A program made the translations under genes and the position numbers. From positions 1,593,501-1,657,500 of the forward strand of contig NZ_CP123639.1 of the NCBI RefSeq assembly GCF_029889745.1: a DNA stretch of 64,000 nt, given 5' to 3'. The notes beneath the pieces are model-generated. The model saw only the letters and a list, made by a program, of their open reading frames with translations, did not search any database and was not told where the DNA came from. The first letter of the stretch is position 1; each line of letters begins with the position of its first letter. Source of the DNA: Ligilactobacillus faecis. Lineage in GTDB: Bacteria; Bacillota; Bacilli; Lactobacillales; Lactobacillaceae. Of the stretch, positions 48,837 through 56,771 are shown one piece after another.

Positions 48837-48883
48837 TCAATGTATATTGTGTCTTTTGTGAAACTAAACACTATATATTGTGT
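48837..48883 (+). promoter_or_regulatory. Tandem NrdR boxes upstream of nrdD
   Basis: ACACTATATATTGTGT (48868-48883) is a perfect match to the NrdR consensus ACACWATATMTWGTGT. A second copy at 48837-48852 (TCAATGTATATTGTGT) matches 13 of 16 positions. Their starts are 31 bases apart, three helical turns, the classic NrdR spacing. NrdR represses ribonucleotide reductase genes when dATP is high. Confidence 0.93.
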
Positions 48884-48962
48884 TTTTTGAAAAAAGAAGC
48901 TATCATATATAGTACCAAATATGATACATATGTACGATTTTGATAGAGAGGATCTGACAAAA

Positions 48963-51122
48963 ATGATGGAGATGAATACGAAAGTCAGCTATGATTTTCC
49001 TAAAACAGTAGAAAAAACCGATGGGTATCGGGTCCCCTTTGCACTTTATAAGTTAGAACGGATCTTAGATATTTTAGGACTAACTCCTGTAAAAGACGAG
49101 ATCTTAGCGACTTTAGCGCTACGTGTCGCCAATTACGATGTTCTAAAGACAAGTGCACTTGCAACTGAACTTATGACTACTTTGAACGAATTGGGATATA
49201 TAGCGGAAGCTAAGTCTTATTTAGAAGCACACGAAAAAGAAGAGCAGACCTGGCGAGAACAAACTGATCCGACGTTGCGCTTAGACCGTTTACAATCAAA
49301 AGATCCAAGTTTAGTGCATGAAAATGCCAATAAAGATAGTAATGTGTTTAATACGCAACGTGATCTGACGGCAGGAACAGTCGGGAAAACATTAGGGCTC
49401 AAAATGATGCCTAAACATATCGCTAAAGCTCATTTACGGGGAGATATCCACTACCATGATCTTGATTATACTCCTTGGAGTCCAATGACAAATTGTTGTT
49501 TGATCGATTTTAAAGAGATGTTGACAAAAGGCTTTAAGATCGGGAATGCCGAAGTTGAAAGCCCACATTCGATCCAGACTGCGACTGCACAGATGTCACA
49601 GATCATCGCAAATGTTGCTTCAAGCCAGTATGGGGGCTGTTCTGCCGATCGAGTCGATGAAGTTTTAGAACCATTTGCTTATAAAAACTATGAAAAGCAT
49701 TTGGCTGAAGCGAAAGAATATATCGTTGAAGCAGAGAAACAAGTTGAATTTGCACGCAAAAGGACTAAAAAAGATATCTATGATGCGATGCAAGCTTTAG
49801 AGTATGAGATCAATACACTTTTTTCTTCGCAAGGCCAAACGCCTTTTACGACACTTGGTTTTGGTTTAGGGACGTCATGGATCGCACGTGAGATCCAAAA
49901 GTCGATCTTAAAGATTCGGATCGAAGGCCTAGGTAAAGAAAAACGAACTGCGATCTTTCCTAAGTTAGTTTTTACGATCAAACAAGGGTTGAATTTAAAC
50001 CCAGGTGAACCTAACTATGATATCAAAGAATTGGCGCTTGAGTGTGCTACGAAACGAATGTATCCTGATGTTTTGATGTATGATAAGATCAAAGAGTTGA
50101 CAGGAAGTTTTAAGGCTCCGATGGGGTGTCGTTCTTTTTTGCAAGGCTGGCAAGACAAAGACGGGCAGGAAGTCAATTCAGGTCGTATGAATTTAGGCGT
50201 CGTTACCCTTAATCTTCCGCGGATCGCTTTAGAATCAAAGGGGGACCAAGAGCTATTTTGGCAGATCTTGCACGATAAGATCGCACTTTGTAAAGAAGCA
50301 TTAAAGTTTAAAGTTGCTCGTGTTCTAGAAGCTTTACCAGAAAATGCACCGATCCTTTATCAGTATGGAGCTTTTGGACAGAGACTGAAACCAGGTGATG
50401 ATGTCTCACAACTCTTCTTAGATGAACGCGCAACTGTTTCCCTAGGCTATATCGGCCTTTATGAAGTTGGAACACTTTTTTACGGACCTGATTGGGAAAG
50501 CGATCAAGCGGCCCATGATTTCACATTACAGATCGTCAAAAAACTATATGATGCCTGTGTTGCGTGGTCTAACGAAACTGGTTATCACTTTAGTGTTTAT
50601 TCAACACCAAGTGAGTCATTGACAGATCGTTTTTGTAAGATCGATACAAAACGTTTCGGAAAGATCAAAGATATCACTGATAAGGAATACTATACAAATA
50701 GTTTTCATTACGATGTGCGCAAGCATCCAACGCCATTTGAAAAAATATTGTTTGAGATGGATTATCCTAAATATGCAGCTGGTGGCTTTATCCACTATTG
50801 TGAATATCCAAATTTGCGCCAAAATCCTAAAGCTCTTGAAGCAGTCTGGGATTTTGCTTACGATAAGGTTGGCTATCTAGGGACGAATACACCGATCGAT
50901 CGTTGTTATAAATGTGGCTTTCAAGGTGAGTTCAAAGCGACTGCTCGTGGGTTTGAATGCCCCGCTTGTGGCAATCATGATCCTAAGTCTTGTGATTGCG
51001 TCAAAAGGACATGTGGTTACTTAGGAAACCCACTCCAACGGCCAATGGTGCACGGACGACATGCTGAGATCGCTGCGCGGGCTAAAAATATCGGACCGGG
51101 GATGGTAACTGATGACAAATGA
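48963..51122 (+). CDS. nrdD: Anaerobic (class III) ribonucleoside-triphosphate reductase
   Basis: Encodes 719 aa from ATG 48963, 10 bases after SD AGAGAGGA; ATG 48921 would add 14 residues but has no SD. An ATP-cone-like N-terminus (DGYRVPFALYKLERILDIL) precedes the catalytic barrel (HYHDLDYTPWSPMTNCCLIDF). The C-terminus has the zinc site (CYKCGFQGEF, CPACGN) and the glycyl-radical motif RTCGYLGNP. It makes dNTPs without oxygen using a glycyl radical installed by NrdG. Regulated by NrdR from the tandem boxes. Confidence 0.97.
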   Translation: MMEMNTKVSYDFPKTVEKTDGYRVPFALYKLERILDILGLTPVKDEILATLALRVANYDVLKTSALATELMTTLNELGYIAEAKSYLEAHEKEEQTWREQTDPTLRLDRLQSKDPSLVHENANKDSNVFNTQRDLTAGTVGKTLGLKMMPKHIAKAHLRGDIHYHDLDYTPWSPMTNCCLIDFKEMLTKGFKIGNAEVESPHSIQTATAQMSQIIANVASSQYGGCSADRVDEVLEPFAYKNYEKHLAEAKEYIVEAEKQVEFARKRTKKDIYDAMQALEYEINTLFSSQGQTPFTTLGFGLGTSWIAREIQKSILKIRIEGLGKEKRTAIFPKLVFTIKQGLNLNPGEPNYDIKELALECATKRMYPDVLMYDKIKELTGSFKAPMGCRSFLQGWQDKDGQEVNSGRMNLGVVTLNLPRIALESKGDQELFWQILHDKIALCKEALKFKVARVLEALPENAPILYQYGAFGQRLKPGDDVSQLFLDERATVSLGYIGLYEVGTLFYGPDWESDQAAHDFTLQIVKKLYDACVAWSNETGYHFSVYSTPSESLTDRFCKIDTKRFGKIKDITDKEYYTNSFHYDVRKHPTPFEKILFEMDYPKYAAGGFIHYCEYPNLRQNPKALEAVWDFAYDKVGYLGTNTPIDRCYKCGFQGEFKATARGFECPACGNHDPKSCDCVKRTCGYLGNPLQRPMVHGRHAEIAARAKNIGPGMVTDDK

Positions 51123-51792
51123 AAAAAGACCGCTAGTCCGAATCAGCATTGGTGGGGACACGATTTTTGTTGAGCAGACCCAGATCAAAGAAAAACGGTT
51201 GCCTCAAAAAAAGTCTAAAAGAAGACGTCTGCCTAAAGATCCTAAGCCTAAGGAATGGTTAGCTAAAGAACTAAGCCAACTAAGGATCGCTGATTATAAA
51301 CCATTTAACTTTGTAGATGGTGAAGGTGTCCGTTGTAGTTTGTATGTGAGTGGATGTAAGTTTGCTTGCCCAGGCTGTTATAATAAAGCAGCTCAAAGTT
51401 TTAGTTATGGTTTTGAATATACTAAAGAGTTAGAAGATCAGATCATCGCTGATCTAGGCAAAGATTATGTCCAAGGTTTGACTCTGTTAGGTGGGGAACC
51501 GTTTTTAAATACTCAAGTTTGTCTGCAACTAGTGGATCGGATCCGAGCTGAGTACGGTACGACAAAAGATATTTGGTCTTGGACTGGTTATACGTGGGAT
51601 GAACTACAGTTAGAGTCAGCAGATAAGTTAGAACTTTTGTCCAAGATCGATATTTTAGTTGACGGTCGTTTTCTAGAAGCTAAAAAAGACTTGACTTTAC
51701 AGTTTAGAGGGAGCTCAAACCAGCGGATCATCGATGTACAAAAGTCACTGAGGCAAAATAAAGTCGTCATTTGGGAAAAGTTATCTAAGTAA
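51112..51792 (+). CDS. nrdG: Anaerobic RNR activating protein (radical SAM)
   Basis: Encodes 226 aa from ATG 51112, overlapping nrdD by 11 bases. The radical-SAM cluster motif is CKFACPGC (CxxxCxxC), then GGEPFLN and WSWTGYTWDEL. The family core begins at about residue 43 (PKPKEWLAKELSQLRIADYKPFNFVDG); the first ~42 residues are an extra, basic extension (KKSKRRRLPK). NrdG cleaves SAM to place the glycyl radical on NrdD. Confidence 0.95.
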   Translation: MTNEKRPLVRISIGGDTIFVEQTQIKEKRLPQKKSKRRRLPKDPKPKEWLAKELSQLRIADYKPFNFVDGEGVRCSLYVSGCKFACPGCYNKAAQSFSYGFEYTKELEDQIIADLGKDYVQGLTLLGGEPFLNTQVCLQLVDRIRAEYGTTKDIWSWTGYTWDELQLESADKLELLSKIDILVDGRFLEAKKDLTLQFRGSSNQRIIDVQKSLRQNKVVIWEKLSK

Positions 51793-52135
51793 AAAATATT
51801 TAGGTTTGTTTATTAAAATATTTTCTAAAAAACTTGTCTACATGAATAAATATTAGCTTAGCTGAGGCTTAAATAGATATATGTATAATCTCTTGGTTAA
51901 TTGATAATAATTTATATTTTATGTTTTACAAAAATTAAAAAAGTGATCATGGTTGAAAATTACTCATAGATCAAGCAAAAAAAATTAAATTTTTAGAATG
52001 ATTATAAATCATAAAATCGAGCGAAGTTGATTTTTCTACCAAAAAAAGGTATTAATTTTTTGAAATAGGTGTATAATGTGAATGAGGATATATATTGTAT
52101 GGTTGCACCAGGTTTTATAAGAAGGGGCGATTTAT
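51793..52135 (+). other. AT-rich intergenic region before spx
   Basis: 343 bases without a gene. A weak ATATTT/AAATAT stem lies just after nrdG, and a TATAAT at 52072-52077 is the probable spx -10; no good -35. Nothing else is recognised. Confidence 0.5.
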
Positions 52136-52534
52136 ATGGTTACCTTATACACATCACCAAGCTGTACATCATGTCGAAAGGCACGTGCATGGCTTAAAAA
52201 ACACAATATTTCATATAATGAAAGAAATATTTTTTCGGAACCATTGAGTATTGACGAGATCAAACAGATCTTGCAAATGACTGAAGATGGAACAGAAGAG
52301 ATCATCTCGAAACGTTCAAAAGTATATCAAGAACTTGATATCGACATCGAGGAAATGCCATTGCAAGAATTACTTGATCTTGTCCAAAAACATCCCGGCC
52401 TGTTAAGACGACCAATTATTATGGACGAGAAGAGACTTCAAGTTGGTTATAATGAAGACGAGATCCGTCGCTTTTTGCCACGCGAAGTACGGGCGCTTGA
52501 ATTGCAACGTGCACGCGAACTTGCGGGTTTCTAA
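52136..52534 (+). CDS. spx: Spx, ArsC-family transcriptional regulator
   Basis: Encodes 132 aa from ATG 52136 (SD AAGGGG). Redox CxxC at residues 10-13 (SCTSC), the RSKVYQ segment and RRPIIMDEK, as in Spx rather than arsenate reductase. Spx binds the RNA polymerase alpha subunit and reprograms transcription under thiol stress; it is normally degraded by ClpXP with the adaptor encoded by spxH. Next gene mecA. Confidence 0.95.
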   Translation: MVTLYTSPSCTSCRKARAWLKKHNISYNERNIFSEPLSIDEIKQILQMTEDGTEEIISKRSKVYQELDIDIEEMPLQELLDLVQKHPGLLRRPIIMDEKRLQVGYNEDEIRRFLPREVRALELQRARELAGF

Positions 52535-52561
52535 AGTTTATAATAAGATACTTTATATAAT

Positions 52562-52595
52562 AAGGCTACCCGAGTATTTTGGGTGGTCTTTTTTA
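52562..52595 (+). terminator. Terminator after spx
   Basis: AAGGCTACCC pairs with GGGTGGTCTT (G-U pairs), followed by TTTT. Confidence 0.8.
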
Positions 52596-52667
52596 TCAAT
52601 TTTTGTTATGATAATTGTTGCAACCAAGGTGTTTTTAACACTTAAATGAGGAAGGGGAGGATCACAA

Positions 52668-53411
52668 ATGGAAATGGAAAAAGTCAATGAGAATACGATC
52701 AGGGTCTTACTTGGTACTGAAGATTTGACTGAACGTGGTATCACCGTCCTTGATCTGCTCGGTAATCAAAAAGAGATCGAAAATTTCTTTTTCAGTATTT
52801 TAGAAGAGGTCGATAAGGATCATGAGTTCCGTGATAACGAAGCGGTGACTTTTCAGCTGATCCCTAACCAAAATGGTTTAGAGCTCTTTATTACAAAAGT
52901 TGATCCTAACCAAGCTGAAAGTACCTTAAAAAATATTAGTGGCAACCAGACTAAAGATCAGACTGATGATCAAAAAATGGGGATGCCTAAAAGTGGGATC
53001 ACAAATGATCTTGCTGAGTATATTCGGAAACAGCTTAGTGCAGATGATCAAAAAGATCAAGTATCAGGAAAAAAATCGTTGTTAGCTAATAGTGATCGGA
53101 AAACACGCCTAAAGGATGAAGTATCTCATCGATATTTAGTCAGTTTTGCAGAATTTGAAGATTTTATCCAGCTTGCAAAGAGTTTTGAATGTGACGATGT
53201 TATCTCAAATCTATATCGTTTAGATGGAAAGTATTATCTTGAACTAGTCTTTTTTGTCGATCAACTAAGTCCAACAGATATCAAAAATGCGATGGCTTTA
53301 GTTTATGAATTTAGTGTAAATGAGCCTTTTGATCCAGCAGTTATCAAAGAACGTGGCCAGTGTTTGATGGAACAAGCTGCTTTGGAAATGGCACGGTATC
53401 ATTTTAAATAG
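52668..53411 (+). CDS. mecA: MecA, ClpC adaptor protein
   Basis: Encodes 247 aa from ATG 52668 (SD AAGGGGAGG). The N-terminal substrate-binding domain (MEKVNENTIRVLLGTEDLTERGI) and the C-terminal ClpC-binding domain (residues ~145-245) are joined by a charged, glutamine-rich linker. MecA delivers substrates such as competence regulators to ClpCP. Sits between spx and coiA as in many Lactobacillales. Confidence 0.96.
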   Translation: MEMEKVNENTIRVLLGTEDLTERGITVLDLLGNQKEIENFFFSILEEVDKDHEFRDNEAVTFQLIPNQNGLELFITKVDPNQAESTLKNISGNQTKDQTDDQKMGMPKSGITNDLAEYIRKQLSADDQKDQVSGKKSLLANSDRKTRLKDEVSHRYLVSFAEFEDFIQLAKSFECDDVISNLYRLDGKYYLELVFFVDQLSPTDIKNAMALVYEFSVNEPFDPAVIKERGQCLMEQAALEMARYHFK

Positions 53412-53420
53412 GCTTTGCAG

Positions 53421-53456
53421 AAAAAAAGTTCTCTAATATTTAGAGGACTTTTTTTA
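53421..53456 (+). terminator. Terminator after mecA
   Basis: AAAGTTCTCTAA pairs with TTAGAGGACTTT, T-run after. Confidence 0.88.
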
Positions 53457-53543
53457 TTGGGCATAAAAAAGAACTTTCTTTGCGTATTTATTTAGTAGAA
53501 CGTTTACTATTTCTTATTAAGCTAAGCGTACTATGTGTCGACT

Positions 53544-53626
53544 AGAAAGGAAAAACTATGATGTGCGTATAAGCTATCTTCTTTAGCTATAGTTTAAGGC
53601 GCATTTGGATAGTAGGTGTGTTGATG
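53544..53626 (+). promoter_or_regulatory. SD - nested hairpin - start arrangement before coiA
   Basis: SD AGAAAGGA (53544-53551) is followed by three nested stems: ACTAT (53555-53559) with ATAGT (53609-53613), TGCG (53564-53567) with CGCA (53600-53603), AGCTA (53572-53576) with TAGCT (53584-53588). A 10-base linker leads to ATG 53624; it contains AGGTG, a possible second SD. Confidence 0.65.
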
Positions 53627-54589
53627 TTTTATGCTTTAAAAGATCCTGATCACTTAGTTCGAGCTGATCGGGCTCGAATAGCTGAAAAATACTATTGTCC
53701 TTTTTGTCACGCCCAAGTTATTTTGCGAAAAGGAACATTTTACCAGAGTCATTTTGCCCATAAGAAACAATGTTTGAGTAAAACACCCCTTGAAACAAGC
53801 GAACATCAAGATGGAAAAGCCTTACTCTTGATGTGGGCTAAAGCAGCAGGATATTTTGCCAGATCTGAAGTTTATTTACAAGAATTAGCTCAAAAGCCAG
53901 ATATTTTGGCAAAGAAAAAGGAACAAGAATTTGTAATAGAATTCCAATGTGCTCCATTATCTTATCAAAGTTTGTGTCAGCGCACTACAGGTTACAAGCA
54001 GGCAGGATACCAAGTTATTTGGGTTTTAGGGATGAATTATCGCTTAAAATCAAAATTAGATCAAAAAACGGCTCAATTTATGCACTATTCAAAAAAACTA
54101 GGCTTTTATCTGATCTATTTAGACGTTTTAGAACAAAGATTTGAGATCGATTATGCGCTTCAGATGGCTGATCTATTAGAGTTGCGCTACTCTCGTGGTT
54201 ATGCGACTGATCTTAATGCTTTGAAAGAATTTTGTCAGACTGATCATCATGTCAGTTTGGCTCATTTGTCTTTACAACAACAAAAACAGCAACTTTTAGC
54301 GTTAGAAAGTTACGTTGACAAGATCAAATACCGCTTACGTAAGCAGGCTTATGCTGAAAATATAACGTTACAGCAATTATTTAAAGCTAATTTGAGTAAA
54401 CGTTATTACTATCCTCTTTGGAGAACTGCTTGTTTTTATTGGAAGAGTAAAATATATTTGCAGTATGGTGAGGGAAGTAGCGCTTTAGCTCCAGCCTATA
54501 TCGTTCACCATTTTGCTTATAAGTTTGCCTTTATTACGATCGAAAAAAAGAAAATAATTTTTAATGAGATTCAGCCGGAAATCCCGTGA
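53624..54589 (+). CDS. coiA: CoiA, competence protein
   Basis: Encodes 321 aa from ATG 53624; GTG 53618 is an alternative. The N-terminal zinc-ribbon-like CPFCHAQVILRKG and HFAHKK, then a nuclease-like core (EFVIEFQCAPLSYQSL, YQVIWVLG) define CoiA. It is needed after DNA uptake in transformation. The frame ends only four bases before the end of the truncated TnpA of the downstream IS605 unit, so its last residues may be altered by that insertion. Confidence 0.9.
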   Translation: MFYALKDPDHLVRADRARIAEKYYCPFCHAQVILRKGTFYQSHFAHKKQCLSKTPLETSEHQDGKALLLMWAKAAGYFARSEVYLQELAQKPDILAKKKEQEFVIEFQCAPLSYQSLCQRTTGYKQAGYQVIWVLGMNYRLKSKLDQKTAQFMHYSKKLGFYLIYLDVLEQRFEIDYALQMADLLELRYSRGYATDLNALKEFCQTDHHVSLAHLSLQQQKQQLLALESYVDKIKYRLRKQAYAENITLQQLFKANLSKRYYYPLWRTACFYWKSKIYLQYGEGSSALAPAYIVHHFAYKFAFITIEKKKIIFNEIQPEIP

Positions 54590-54592
54590 CTT

Positions 54593-54913
54593 CTATCGAG
54601 ACTGCCGAATTTCCGGGTGTCGACGTAAGAAAATAAAGGCACTTCTGCCTTTGAGCGCTTTGATGGCGCTAGTCGGTGCCTTGCTAGGCGGAAAGCTAAT
54701 TAAGATATGAACATGGTCAGGCATAACTTCCATTTTCTCGATTAAGATTTCGTTATCCTCGGCTACTTGCCATAGGATATCCTTCATTTCGTTTGATAAC
54801 TCATCAGTAGTAAAAGTTTTATGACGATATTTAGTAACCCAAATTAGATGGAAATGGAAGTTATAGATATATCGTCTGGTATATACTGCGTCTTTGATTT
54901 TATCTTTACTCAT
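54593..54913 (-). pseudogene. tnpA: TnpA (Y1 transposase of IS200/IS605), 3'-truncated
   Basis: 106 codons from ATG 54913. It keeps the HUH motif (HVHILISF) and family start (YIYNFHFHLIWVTKYRHKTF), but breaks off after LRRHPEIR. The WGG and catalytic tyrosine helix that should follow are missing, as is the left end of the element. An inverted repeat CCGGAAAT/ATTTCCGG marks the junction with coiA. Without the tyrosine it cannot cleave DNA. Confidence 0.85.
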
Positions 54914-54939
54914 TTTATTTACCCCTATATTTATTATCA

Positions 54940-54967
54940 TTGACATATGATACAATATCATTATATC
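54940..54967 (+). promoter_or_regulatory. Promoter of tnpB with palindrome
   Basis: TTGACA (54940-54945), 16-base spacer, TATATC (54962-54967). ATGATA-caa-TATCAT (54947-54961) sits in the spacer. Confidence 0.5.
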
Positions 54968-54987
54968 AATTAAGGAGGTGAAATTAA

Positions 54988-56238
54988 ATGAAGTCAATGG
55001 CAAAAATGCAATATCATTATGGCCTGAAAATGCGTTGCTACCCTAGTGACCAACAAAAGCAGTTGATTAAAATTAACAGTGACGCTAGTCGCTTTATCTA
55101 TAACGAAATGGTTGCGATCGGTAAGGAACTGATGCAACTTCGCAGAGTTAAGTTATCGATTGACACAGTCCAGGAGCGTATTAAGCAACTAACTATGCGT
55201 CAAAACGCTAAACAAATGTCTAATCACTATCAATTTTTAGAAGATAAACGAATTGACAGTTTGGCGAAAGCTAATGCCATTCAGAACTACCGAAAAGCTT
55301 GGAATGCTTTTCGGAAGATTCACACTGCTGGTGTTCCTAAATTTCATCGAAAGAGTTATCGCTGGCGTTATCAAACCAATTGTCAATACCCAGGGCAAAA
55401 GACTGCGTTGCTAACTAACGGTACAGTATGTTTTCTAGATAATAGCCATATCAAAGTACCTAAAATAGGATTGTTACGTGTTGCCGGTTCCCAAGCACGT
55501 CTCTTGAGGAGAATGTGTGAGACTAGAATTGGTACTGTGACATTGACTAAAGATCCAGCGGATCACTTCTTTCTATCAATGCAACTAGCTTCAGATGAAC
55601 CTTTTGTTAAAGTGTCCAAGGCTAATCACGGACATATTGGAATTGATCTTAATACTGATAATTTCTTAACCGATAATGAAGGTAACACAGTTCCTAATCC
55701 ACGATATTATCGCACTATTAAAGGTAAATTAGCTAAAGAACAGCGTATTCTATCTAGACGACAACGGCGTGTCAAAAAAGAACATCGTTCTTTACGCGAT
55801 AGTAAAAATTATCAAAAGCAACGCTTGTTAGTTGCTAAACTCCATGCCAAAGTAATGAACCAAAGACATAATTTTCTCCAACAAATCTCTACTGCACTAA
55901 TCAAGAACCACGATTTAGTAGTAGCTGAGGAGTTGCGTAGTAAGAATATGCTCAAGAATCATGCTTTAGCGCTTAGTATTTCTGACGTTGGCTGGCGTTC
56001 CTTTCTCGGCATGTTGGCTTATAAAGCTAAGCTGTATAATCATCAGTTCGTGACTGTCAGCCCGAAAAATACTACTCAAACTTGCAATGATTGTAGTTTT
56101 ATCATGGGAACTAATAACACCGAGAAACTAACCTTGGCTGATCGTGAATGGACGTGTCCTAATTGCGGTATTCATCATATTCGTGACTGGAATGCAGCTA
56201 AGAATATTCTTGATAAGGGAATAGCTAAACTAGCCTAG
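54988..56238 (+). CDS. tnpB: TnpB, RNA-guided transposon-associated nuclease
   Basis: Encodes 416 aa with a perfect SD (AAGGAGGTGA). N-terminal helix-turn-helix (GLKMRCYPSDQQKQLIKI), then the RuvC pieces: first Asp in GHIGIDLNTDN, Glu in VVAEELRSKNML, last Asp in HIRDWNAAKNIL, with a zinc finger of two CxxC pairs (CNDC, CPNC). All catalytic residues are present, full family length. TnpB proteins cut DNA next to a TAM under guidance of an RNA from the element's 3' end. Codon use is unlike the host (ATT isoleucine). Confidence 0.92.
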   Translation: MKSMAKMQYHYGLKMRCYPSDQQKQLIKINSDASRFIYNEMVAIGKELMQLRRVKLSIDTVQERIKQLTMRQNAKQMSNHYQFLEDKRIDSLAKANAIQNYRKAWNAFRKIHTAGVPKFHRKSYRWRYQTNCQYPGQKTALLTNGTVCFLDNSHIKVPKIGLLRVAGSQARLLRRMCETRIGTVTLTKDPADHFFLSMQLASDEPFVKVSKANHGHIGIDLNTDNFLTDNEGNTVPNPRYYRTIKGKLAKEQRILSRRQRRVKKEHRSLRDSKNYQKQRLLVAKLHAKVMNQRHNFLQQISTALIKNHDLVVAEELRSKNMLKNHALALSISDVGWRSFLGMLAYKAKLYNHQFVTVSPKNTTQTCNDCSFIMGTNNTEKLTLADREWTCPNCGIHHIRDWNAAKNILDKGIAKLA

Positions 56239-56433
56239 CTTATCTGTCCCTATGGCAACCTGGGGACATAAAAGGCGTTGGTAATTAGACGACCGCTACT
56301 TGATTGCAACTTTGGTTGGTCAAGCAAGTTGTCCCTATCTACGCAAATTGTGGTCTGAAATTCACGAGGATTTTCGGCTCACAAGCCATTGACTTTAGTC
56401 AGTGGTGGTTGACTGATCGTAACTTTGTAATGG
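56225..56433 (+). ncRNA. Predicted omega RNA (reRNA) of TnpB with downstream guide
   Basis: The stretch after the tnpB stop has stems GTCCC/GGGAC (56246-56250 with 56263-56267), CAACTT/AAGTTG (56307-56312 with 56326-56331) and the terminal hairpin 56386-56405. In known systems the RNA overlaps the tnpB 3' end and the first ~16-20 bases beyond the right end act as guide, here 56414-56433. Boundaries are inferred. Confidence 0.5.
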
Positions 56434-56771
56434 AAGCTAGTGGTACTAAACAACGAACATTAGCTGAACATGAATAGACGAGACCATACCATATCCGAGA
56501 TCAGAAGGGTTAGTGTGGCCGATCCAGACAAGCTGATAGGCTCAAATATGCACAAGTCTATGAGCATGCACAGACATTAAAGTAGGTAGACAAAATATTT
56601 TCTTGAAAGCAAACGGTACTAGCGCGATCATATCTTCTGAGTTAAAATCAATGAAGATAGGTAAACACACCTAGCTGGATAACATAGCGTTCATGCTTGC
56701 GTGCAGATGCTTTGGAAACTCGATCTTTAAAACGGGATCGAGGGAGAAAAAAAGATATAGGGGGATTTTTT
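56434..56771 (+). other. Non-coding region before pepF
   Basis: About 340 bases between the IS605 right end and pepF. A stem CTCGATC/GATCGAG (about 56717-56740) precedes the pepF SD AGGGGG. No ORF or RNA gene is recognised; part may be flanking DNA disrupted by the insertion. Confidence 0.45.

Larger units (their letters stand above)
54593..56413 (+). mobile_element. IS605-type element, left end deleted
   Basis: Divergent tnpA remnant and tnpB followed by a right end. The right end carries a hairpin CCATTGAC/GTCAGTGG (56386-56405) and GGTTGAC at 56407-56413. The left end is gone together with the tnpA 3' part, so self-mobilisation is unlikely. Confidence 0.7.

Noticed and set aside
52136-52534. 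Arsenate reductase instead of Spx
   Set aside because: CxxC at residues 10-13, RSKVYQ and the mecA neighbour indicate Spx.
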